Shown in pieces: positions 12,079 to 21,176 of a stretch of DNA of 64,000 nt (positions within the stretch are counted from its first letter, which is position 1; each line of letters begins with the position of its first letter). This stretch comes from Capra hircus (taxonomy: Eukaryota > Chordata > Mammalia > Artiodactyla > Bovidae): positions 86,215,272 to 86,279,271 of the forward strand of contig NC_030819.1 in assembly GCF_001704415.2 (NCBI RefSeq), in the 5' to 3' direction. The notes under the pieces are model-generated. The model did no database searches. It was not told where the DNA came from and was given only the letters and a program-made list of their open reading frames with translations. The position numbers and the translations under genes were made by a program.

Positions 12079-12391
12079 TTTGAAAGTTTTAACGGCTAGG
12101 TGGGTCTCGAGAGGGAGACCAGAGGTCCTCAAGCAGCAGGAGGAAAGAAGTGACAAAAGCCAGAATGATATTTATGCATGCCTTGCTCCCGCTTTACTCA
12201 TGTAGGAGGCTTCTTTTAATCCTGTTGTTAAGACAACAATGGGTTTTTCTAAAACTAACTTTTTCCCAAACCTTGAGCAGCTAATTGACTAACCAAACAA
12301 TACATCCAACTCACAGAATTGATTTTCCTAAGCTATGTTAATCAAACTGTGTATCTTGTTCTGAGGTCTGTTTTCTTTGAAGACTTCACAG
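12079..12391. other. Unassigned insert, LTR-like
   Basis: A 310-bp block, less AT-rich than its surroundings, between an L1 3' end and a BovB tail. It begins near ACGGCTAGGTGGGTCTCGAG. Its composition is unlike L1, BovB or Bov-tA and suggests an ERV LTR fragment. I cannot identify ends, a TATA box or a poly(A) signal with confidence. Confidence 0.3.
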
Positions 12392-14042
12392 TTCAGTTCA
12401 GTGCCAGTTGTGTTCCACAGTTTGTGACCCCATGGACTGCAGCATACCAGGCCTCCCTGTCTATCACCAACTCCTGGAGTTTACTCAAACTCATGCTCAT
12501 TGAGTCGTTGATGCCATCCAACCATCTCATCCTCTGTCATCCCCTTCACCTCCTGCCTTCGATCTTTCCCAGCATCTGCCTTTGATCTTTCCCAGCATCA
12601 GGGGCTTTTACAATGAATCAGTTCTTCACATCAGGTGGCCAAAGTTTGGAGTTTCAGCTTCAGCATCAGTCGTTCCAATGAATATTCAAGACTGATCTAC
12701 TTTAGTATGGACTGCCTGGATCTCCTTGCAGTCCAAGGGATGCTCAAATATCTTCTCCAAAACCATGGTTCAAAAGCATCAGTTCTTTGGCGTGCGGTTT
12801 TCTGTATAGTCCAAATCTCACATCCATACATGACTACTGGAAAAACCATAGCTTTGACAACATGGACCTTTTTCGGCAAAGTAATGCCTCTGCTTTTAAT
12901 ATGCTATTTAGACTGATCATAACTTTTCTTCCAAGGAGCAAGCGTCTTTTAATTTCATGGCTGTAGTCACCATCTACAGTGACTTTGGAGCCCGCAGTGA
13001 TTTTGGAGGCCGCCAAAATGAACTGTGCTACTGTTTCCGTTGTTTCCCCTATTTACCATGAAGTGATGGGACTGGATGCCATGATCTTAGTTTTCTGAAT
13101 GTTGAGTTTTAAGCCAACTTTTTCACTCTCCTCTTTCACTTTCATCACGAGGCTCTTTAGTTCTTCTTTGCTTTCTTCCATAGGGTGGTGTCATCTGTAT
13201 ATCTGAGGTTATTGATATTTCTCCCAGCAATCTTGATTCCAGCTTGTGCTTCATCTGGCCCAGTGTTTCTTATGATGTACTCTGCATATATGTTCAATAA
13301 GCAGGGTGAAAATATACAGCCTTGACTTACTCCTTTCCCAATCTGGATCCAATCTGTTTTCCCATGCCCAGTTCTAACTATTGCTTCCTAACCTCCATAA
13401 ACATTTCTCAAGTGGCAGGTCAAGTGGTCTGGTATTCCCATCTCTAAGAAATGTCAACAGTTTGTTGTGATCCACACAGTCAAAGCCTTTGGTGTAGTCA
13501 ATAAAGCAGAAGTATATGTTTTTCTGGAATTCTCTCACTTTTTGGATAATTCAACAGATGTTAAGAATTTGATTTCTGGTTCCTCTGCCTGTCTAAATCC
13601 AGTCTGAACATCTGAAAGTTCACAGTAAAGGTGTTGTTGAAACCTGGCTTGGACAGTTTTGAGCATTATTTTGCTAGTGTGTTAGATGAGAGCAATTTTG
13701 CAGTAGTTTGAACATTCTTTGGCATTGCCTTTCTTTGGTTTTGGAATGAAAACTGACGTGTTTCCAGTCCTGTGGCCATAGCTGAGTGTTCCGAATTTTC
13801 TGGCATATTGAGTGCACCAGTTTCATAGCATCATTTTTTTCAGGGTTTTCAGTAATTCAACTGGAATTCCATCATCTCCATTAGCTTTGTTCATAGTGAT
13901 GCTTCCTAAGGCCCACTTGACTCCACATTCCAGGATATCTGGCTCTGGGGAAGTGATCACAACCATCGTGGTTATCTGGGTCCTGAAGATCTTATTTGTA
14001 TAGTTCTTCTGTGTATTCTTGCCACCTCTTCTTAATGTCTTC
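12392..14042 (-). pseudogene. BovB RT domain to 3' end, 5'-truncated
   Basis: Minus-strand BovB running from the region just upstream of the RT core (about 14042) to the GTTCAGTTCAG-type terminus at 12392. Recognisable coding blocks include the segment before the RT core near 13870, the FIDY..KAFDCVDH region near 13465-13510 and the C-terminal segment near 12700-12880. Many small frameshifts leave only short frames. Part of the tail is duplicated: TTTCCCAGCATC occurs twice near 12567-12600. The 5' end meets an L1 fragment at 14043 without a clear TSD. Confidence 0.9.
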
Positions 14043-14805
14043 TTGAGTGATGTTGAGCATATTTTCATGTGTTTGTTATCCATCTGTATGTCTTCTTTGG
14101 AGAAATGTTTGTTTAGTTCTTTGGCCTATTTTTTAATTGTGTCATTTATTTTTGTGGAATTGAGCTGTAGGATTTGCTTGCATATTTTCAGATTATTTTT
14201 TTTCTCAGTTGTTCCATTTGCTATTATTTTCTCCCATTCTGAAGGCTGTCTATTCACCTTGCTTATAGTTTCCTTTCTTGTGCAGAAGCTTTTAATTTTA
14301 ACTAGGTCCCATTTGTTTATTTTTGCTTTTATTTCCAATATTCTCAAATAACCAAAGTAATCTTGAGAAAGAAGAATGGAACTTGAGGAATCAATCTGCC
14401 TGACTTCTGGCCCTACTACAAAGCCACAGTCATCAACACAGTATGGTACTAGCACAAAGACAGAAATATAGATCAATGGAACAAAATAGAAAGCCCAGAG
14501 ATAAATCCATGCAACCTATGGGCACCTTATCTTTGACAAAGAAGGCCAGAATATACAATGGAGAAAAGACAATCTCTTTAACAAGTGGTGCTGGAAAAAC
14601 TGGTCAACCACTTGTAAAAGAATGAAATTAAAACACTTTCTTACACCATGCACAAAAATAAACTCAAAATGCATAAAAATCTAAATGTAAGACCAGAAAT
14701 TATAAAACTCCTACAGGAGAACATAGGCAAAACACTCTCCAACATAAATCACAGCAGGATCCTCTATGACCCACCTCTCAGAGTATTGGAAGTAAAACAC
14801 ACTTT
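14043..14805. mobile_element. L1 ORF2 piece with an inverted 5' half
   Basis: 14043-14345 is L1 ORF2 on minus, matching 16917-17215 of the main L1. 14346-14805 is the adjoining upstream ORF2 segment but on plus, matching the complement of 17222-17620. The outer end (AGAGTATTGGAA, near 14790) and the inner start of the minus piece (AGAATATTGGAA on minus near 14345) are consecutive in L1, sharing about 10 nt. This is the signature of a 5' inversion during reverse transcription. The downstream remainder of the element is absent at 14043, where BovB begins. Confidence 0.8.
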
Positions 14806-15318
14806 TAAAACAGTCATCCTGAAAGCATCAGTCACCCACTTGCCAAAGTGCTTTAGTCTAAGTTTGCTCAAAATGAAGTATTTACATTGTTGTTCCTATT
14901 GTGCAGTCAGTAAGTTTTGTCCCATTCTTTGCAGCCCCATTGACTGCAGCACACTAGGTTCCAATTCTCAACTATCTCTTGCAATTTGCTCAAATTCAAA
15001 GCCTAATGAGTCAGTGATGTTTTCTAACCATCTCATCTTCTGACATCCCTTACTCTTTTTGCCTTCAATGTTTCCCAACATCAGAGTCTTTTCCAGTGGG
15101 TCAGCACTTTGCATCAGGCAACTCAAGTATTGGAGCTCCAGCTTTGATAATAGACTTCTAATTCATTTCCAGCGTTGATTTCCTTCAGAATTGAATGGTT
15201 TGATATCTTTGCGGTACAAGGTACTCTCAAGAGTCTCCTGTACCATGACAATTTTGAAAGCATCAATTCTTCAGCACTTTGTCTTCTTTATGGTCTAACG
15301 TTCACATTCGTACATGAC

Positions 15319-15493
15319 GGTGGTTTAGTAGCTAAATCATGTCTGACCCTTGCAATCCCATAGACTGTAACCTGCCAGGCTCCTCTGTCAATGGGATTCT
15401 CCAAGCAAGAATACTGGAGTGGGTTGCCATTTCCATCTCCAGGAGATCTTCACAGGAGGATCTTCCTTTGATTTCCAAGGAATCAAACCTGGG
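15319..15493 (-). mobile_element. Bov-tA SINE, partial, nested in BovB
   Basis: Antisense Bov-tA body (CAAGAATACTGGAGTGGG at 15405-15422) lying between BovB blocks that end at GTACATGAC (15318) and resume at AAAACCACAGC (about 15494). A few BovB bases are missing at the junction, the tRNA head is lost, and no TSD is visible. It has an internal partial duplication (GGAGATCTTC, GGAGGATCTTCC). Confidence 0.85.
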
Positions 15494-16055
15494 AAAACCA
15501 CAGCTTGGCCTGTATGGACCTTTGCTGGCATAGTCTATGCTTTTTAATATGCTATCAAGTTTTGTCATAGTTTTTCTTCCAAGAGTCAAGCGTCTTTTAC
15601 TTTCATGGTTGCAGTCACTGCTTGCAGTGATTTTGGATCCCAAGAAAAGAAAATGTGTCACTGATTCCACTTTTTGCCCTTCTGTTTGTCATGAAATGAT
15701 GGGAGTGGATGTCATAAACTTACTTTCAAGCCAGTTTTTTTTTTTTTCACTCTCCTCTTTCAACCTCAAGAGGCTCTTTAGTTCCTCTTCACTTTCTGCC
15801 ATTACAATAGTATCATCTAAATATCTGAGATCATTAATATTTCTCCTGGCAATCTTGATTCCAGTTTGTGATTCATTCATCCTGGAGTTTCTTAAGACAA
15901 ATTATTCATATAAGTTAAATAATCAGGTTGACAATATACAGCCTTGTCATACTCCTTTTTCTTTCCCAGTTTTAAGCCAGTCAGTTATTCAATGAGTGTC
16001 CTAAATTATGCTGCTTGAACCACATAGCTCTCAGGAGACAGATAAAGTGGTCTGG

Positions 16056-16070
16056 TATTCCCATATCTTT
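16056..16070. repeat. TSD of the near-full-length L1, 3' side
   Basis: TATTCCCATATCTTT, repeated exactly at 23800-23814. The final T residues are ambiguous with the reversed poly(A) tail. Confidence 0.95.
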
Positions 16071-16390
16071 TTTTTTTTTTAATTTTATTTATTTTTTTAT
16101 TTTTAAAATTTTAAAATCTTTAATTCTTACATGCGTTCCAAAACATGAACCCCCCTCCCACCTCCCTCCCCATAACATCTCTCTGGGTCATCCCCGTGCA
16201 CCAGCTCCAAGCATGCTGTATCCTGCATCAGACATAGACTGGTGATTCAATTCTTACATGATAGTATACATGTTAGAATGTCATTCTCCCAAATCATCCC
16301 ACCCTCTCCCTCCCTCTGAATCCAAAAGTCCATTATATACATCTGTGTCTCTTTCCCTGTCTTGCATACAGGGTCGTCATTGCCACCTTT

Positions 16391-19300
16391 CTAAATTCCA
16401 TATATATGTGTTAGTATACTGTATTGGTGTTTTTCTTTCTGGCTTACTTCACTCTGTATAATCGGCTCCAGTTTCATCCATCTCAGCAGAACTGATTCAA
16501 ATGAATTCTTTTTAATGGCTGAGTAATACTCCATTGTGTATATGTACCACTGCTTTCTTATCCATTCATCTGCTGATGGACATCTAGGTTGTTTCCATGT
16601 CCTGGCTATTATAAACAGTGCTGCAATGAACATTGGGGTACATGTGTCTCTTTCAATTCTGATTTCCTCAGTGTGTATGCCCAGCAATGGGATTGCTGGG
16701 TCATAAGGTAGTTCTATTTGCAATTTTTTAAGGAATCTCCACACTGTTCTCCATAGTGGCTGTACTAGTTTGCATTCCCACCAACAGTGTAGGAGGGTTC
16801 CCTTTTCTCCACACCCTCTCCAGCATTTATTGCTTGCAGATTTTTGGATCACAGCCATTCTGACTGGTGTGAAGTGGTACCTCATTGTGGTTTTGATTTG
16901 CATTTCTCTAATAATGAGTGATGTTGAGCATCTTTTCATGTGTTGGTTAGCCATCCGTATGTCTACTTTGGAGAAATGTCTATTTAGTTCTTTGGCCCAT
17001 TTTTTGATTGGGTCGTTTATTTTTCTGGAATTGAGCTGCAGAAGTTGTTTGTATATTTTTGAGATTAGTTGTTTGTCAGTTGCTTCATTTGCTATTATTT
17101 TCTCCCATTCAGAAGGCTGTCTTTTCACCTTGCTTATATTTTCCTTTGTTGTGCAGAAGCTTTTAATTTTAATTAGATCCCATTTGTTTATTTTTGCTTT
17201 TATTTCCAGAATTCTGGGAGGTGGATCATAGAGGATCCTGCTGTGATTTATGTCGGAGAGTGTTTTGCCTATGTTCTCCTCTAGGAGTTTTATAGTTTCT
17301 GGTCTTACATTTAGATTTTTAATCCATTTTGAGTTTATTTTTCTGTGGGGTGTTAGAAAGTGATCTAGTTTCATTCTTTTACAAGTGGTTGACCAGTTTT
17401 CCCAGCACCACTTGTTAAAGAGATTGTCTTTACTCCATTGTATATTCTTGCCTCCTTTGTCAAAGATAAGGTGTCCATATGTGTGTGGATTTATCTCTGG
17501 GCTTTCTATTTTGTTCCATTGACCTATATGTCTGTCTCTGTGCCAGTACCATACTGTCTTGATGACTGTGGCTTTGTAGTAGAGCCTGAAGTCAGGCAAG
17601 TTGATTCCTCCAGTTCCATTCTTCTTTGTCAAGATTGCTTTGGCTATTCGAGGTTTTTTGTATTTCCATACAAATCTTGAAATTATTTGTTCTAGTTCTG
17701 TGAAAAATGTTGCTGGTAGCTTGATAGGGATTGCATTGAATTTGTAAATTGCTTTGGGTAGTATACTCATTTTCACTATATTGATTCTTCCGATCCATGA
17801 ACATGGTATATTTCTCCATCTATTAGTGTCCTCTTTGATTTCTTTCATCAGTGTTTTATAGTTTTCTATATATAAGGTCTTTAGTTTCTTTAGGTAGATA
17901 TATTCCTAAGTATTTTATTCTTTTCGTTGCAATGGTGAATGGAATTGTTTCCTTAATTTCTTTTTCTACTTTCTCATTATTCGTGTATAGGAATGCAAGG
18001 GATTTCTGTGTGTTGATTTTATATCCTGCAACTTTACTATATTCATTGATTAGCTCTAGTAATTTTCTGGTGGAGTCTTTAGGGTTTTCCATGTAGAGGA
18101 TCATGTCATCTGCAAACAGTGAGAGTTTTACTTCTTCTTTTCCAATTTGGATTCCTTTTATTTCTTTTTCTGCTCTGATTGCTGTGGCCAAAACTTCCAG
18201 AACTATGTTGAATAGTAGCGGTGAAAGTGGACACCCTTGTCTTGTTCCTGACTTTAGGGGAAATGCTTTCAATTTTTCACCATTGAGGATAATGTTTGCT
18301 GTGGGTTTGTCATAGATAGCTTTTATTATGTTGAGGTATGTTCCTTCTATTCCTGCTTTCTGGAGAGTTTTTATCATAAATGGATGTTGAATTTTGTCAA
18401 AGGCCCTCTCTGCATCTATTGAGATAATCATATGGCTTTTATTTTTCAATTTGTTAATGTGGTGAATCACATTGATTGATTTGCAGATATTGAAGAATCC
18501 TTGCATCCCTGGGATAAAGCCCACTCGGTCATGGTATATGATCTTTTTAATGTGTTGTTGGATTCTGATTGCTAGAATTTTGTTGAGGATTTTTGCATCT
18601 ATGTTCATCAGTGATATTGGCCTGTAGTTTTCTTTTTTTGTGACATCTTTGTCAGGTTTTGGTATTAGGGTGATGGTGGCCTCATAGAATGAGTTTGGAA
18701 GTTTACCTTCCTCTGCAATTTTCTGGAAGAGTTTGAGGAGGATAGGTGTTAGCTCTTCTCGAAATTTTTGGTAGAATTCAGCTGTGAAGCCGTCTGGACC
18801 TGGGCTTTTGTTTGCTGGAAGATTTCTGGTTACAGTTTCAATTTCCGTGCTTGTGATGGGTCTGTTAAGATTTTCTATTTCTTCCTCGTTCAGTTTTGGA
18901 AAATTGTACTTTTCTAAGAATTTGTCCATTTCTTCCACGTTGTCCATTTTATTGGCATACAATTGCTGATAGTAGTCTCTTATGATCCTTTGTATTTCTG
19001 TGTTGTCTGTTGTGATCTCTCCATTTTCATTTCTAATTTTATTGGTTTGATTTTTCTCTCTCTGCTTCTTGATGAGTCTGGCTAATGGTTTGTCAATTTT
19101 ATTTATCCTTTCAAAGAACCAGCTTTTGACTTTGTTGATTTTTGCTATGGTCTCTTTTGTTTCTTTTGCATTTATTTCTGCCCTAATTTTTAAGATTTCT
19201 TTCCTTCTACTAACTCTGGGGTTCTCCAACTCTTCCTTTTCTAGTTGCTTTAGTTGTAGAGTTAGGTTATTTATTTGACTTTTTTCTTGTTTCTTGAGGT

Positions 19301-20198
19301 ATGCCTGTATTGCTATGAACTTTCCTCTTAGCACTGCTTTTATAGTGTCCCACAGGTTTTGGGTTGTTGTGTTTTCATTTCCATTAGTTTCTATGCATAT
19401 TTTGATTTCTTTTTTGATTTCTTCTGTGATTTGTTGGTCATTCAGAACTGTGTTGTTCAACCTCCATATGTTGGAATTTTTAATAGTTTTTCTCCTTTAA
19501 TTGAGATCTAATCTTAATGCATTATGGTCAGAAAAGATGCTTGGAATGATTTCAATTTTTTTGAATTCATCAAGTTTAGATTTAAGGCCCAGGATGTGAT
19601 CTATCCTGGAGAAGGTTCCATGAGCACTTGAAAAAAAGGTGAAATTCATTGTTTTGGGGTGAAATGTCCTATAGATATCAATTAGGTCTAACTGATCTAA
19701 TGTATCATTTAAAGTTTGCGTTTCTTTGTTAATTTTCTGTTTAGTTGATCTGTCCATAGGTGTGAGTGGGGTATTAAAGTCTCCCACTATTATTGTGTTA
19801 TTGTTGATTTCCCCTTTCATACTTGTTAGCATTTGTCTTACATATTGCGGTGCTCCTATATTGGGTGCATATATATTTATAATTGTTATATCTTCTTCTT
19901 GGATTGTTCCTTTTTGGCCTTCTTTGTCTCTTTTCACAGCCTTTGTTTTAAAGTCTATTTTATCGGATATGAGTATTGCCACTCCTGCTTTCTTTTGGTC
20001 TCTGTTTGCGTGGTTTATCTTTTTCCAGCCCTACACTTTCAGTCCGTATGTGTCCCTTGTTTTGAGGTGGGTCTCTTGTAAGCAGCATATACAGGGGTCT
20101 TGTTTTTGTATCCATTCGGCCAGTCTTTGTCTTTTGGTTGGGGCGTTCAACCCATTTACGTTTAAGGTGATTATTGATAAGTATGATCCCGTTACCAT
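16391..20198 (-). pseudogene. L1 ORF2 (endonuclease, reverse transcriptase), broken by two stops and a frameshift
   Basis: About 1,268 codons if read through, close to the 1,275 of human ORF2p. The start is taken at MVTGS because the next residues give the endonuclease block TLNVNGLN. Endonuclease motifs seen are CLQETHL, VGDFN and FSDHNALR. RT motifs seen are GFIPGMQG, ERAFDKIQHPF, GTRQGCPLSPLLF and FADDM (18102-18116, about codon 695). A C-terminal Cys/His cluster reads CWRGCGEK..LLHCWWEC. Lesions: stop at 20031-20033 (codon 56; AAG-type Lys to TAG), stop at 19497-19499 (codon 234; TAT Tyr to TAA, where the sister L1 has TAT at 53546-53548), and a +1 frameshift near 17870-17877 (codon about 776). 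The protein cannot be made intact, although each block is individually well kept. The lesions look recent relative to overall conservation. Confidence 0.96.
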
Positions 20199-20249
20199 TT
20201 TCTTTATTGTTTTGGGTTCGGGTTTATACACCCTTTTCATGCTTCCTGT

Positions 20250-21176
20250 CTAGAGGATATCCTTTAGAATTTGTTGGAGAGCTGGTTTGGTGGTGCTGAA
20301 TTCTCTCAGCTTTTGCTTGTCTGGAAAGCTTTTGATTTCTCCTTCGTATTTGAATGAGATCCTTGCTGGATACAGTAATCTGGGCTGTAGGTTATTGTCT
20401 TTCATCACTTTAAGTATGTCTTGCCATTCCCTCCTGGCCTGAAGAGTTTCTATTGAAAGATCAGCTGTTTTCCTTATGGGAATCCCCTTGTGTGTTATTT
20501 GTTGTTTTTCCCTTGCTGCTTTTAATATTTGTTCTTTGTGCTTGATCTTTGTTAACTTGATTAATATGTGTCTTGGGGTGTTTCGCCTTGGGTTTATCCT
20601 ATTTGGCACTCTCTGTGTTTCTTGGACTTGGGTGATTATTTCCTTCCCCATTTTAGGGAAGTTTTCAACTATTATCTCCTCAAGGATTTTCTCATGATCT
20701 TTCTTTCTGTCTTCTTCTTCTGGGACTCCTATAATTCGAATGTTGGAGCGTTTCATATTGTCCTGGAGGTCTCTGAGATTGTCCTCGTTTCTTTTAATTC
20801 GTTTTTCTTGTTTCCTCTCTGATTCATTTATTTCTACCATTCTACCTTCTATTTCACTAATCCTATCTTCTTCCTCCGTTATTCTACTATTTGTTGCCTC
20901 CAGAGTGTTTCTGATCTCATTTATTGCGTTATTCATTATATTTTGACTCTTTGTTATTTCTTCTAGGTCCTTGTTAAACCTTTCTTGCATCTTCTCAATC
21001 CTTGTCTCTAGGCTATTTATCTGTGTTTCCATTTTGATTTCAAGATTTTGGATCATTTTCACTATCAATATTCGGAATTCCTTCTCCGGTAGATTCCCTA
21101 CTTCTTCCTCTTTTGTTTGGTTTGGTGGGCAACTCTCCTGTTCCTTTACCTGCTGAGTATTCCTCTGTCTCTTCAT
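20250..21176 (-). CDS. L1 ORF1 protein, intact (308 codons)
   Basis: Complete open frame from MKRQRNTQQV to LQQILKDIL. ORF1p is the trimeric nucleic-acid chaperone that coats L1 RNA in cytoplasmic ribonucleoprotein particles. Visible layout: a basic N-terminus (1-30); a long coiled coil (about 35-140) rich in Glu, Asn, Ile and Leu heptads such as IEKMQERFNKDLEEI; an RRM-like domain (about 144-225) with NIRIIGVPEEE and the second RNP-type strand RHILIKL; and a C-terminal domain (about 235-308) with LQARREWQDILKVM and LYPARISF. The start at MKRQRN is the usual L1 ORF1 start. An upstream overlapping 72-codon frame (21040-21258) is out of phase and not supported. ORF2 begins about 50 bp downstream, as expected for L1. 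I see no internal lesion. Whether it is expressed is unknown. Confidence 0.9.
   Translation of the reverse strand: MKRQRNTQQVKEQESCPPNQTKEEEVGNLPEKEFRILIVKMIQNLEIKMETQINSLETRIEKMQERFNKDLEEITKSQNIMNNAINEIRNTLEATNSRITEEEDRISEIEGRMVEINESERKQEKRIKRNEDNLRDLQDNMKRSNIRIIGVPEEEDRKKDHEKILEEIIVENFPKMGKEIITQVQETQRVPNRINPRRNTPRHILIKLTKIKHKEQILKAAREKQQITHKGIPIRKTADLSIETLQARREWQDILKVMKDNNLQPRLLYPARISFKYEGEIKSFPDKQKLREFSTTKPALQQILKDIL

Noticed and set aside
16770..17231. Long plus-strand frames with hydrophobic segments (also 31681-32091, 58747-59055)
   Set aside because: They are antisense shadows of L1 ORF2. The same frame recurs in every L1 copy with changes matching ORF2, not with conservation of this product.
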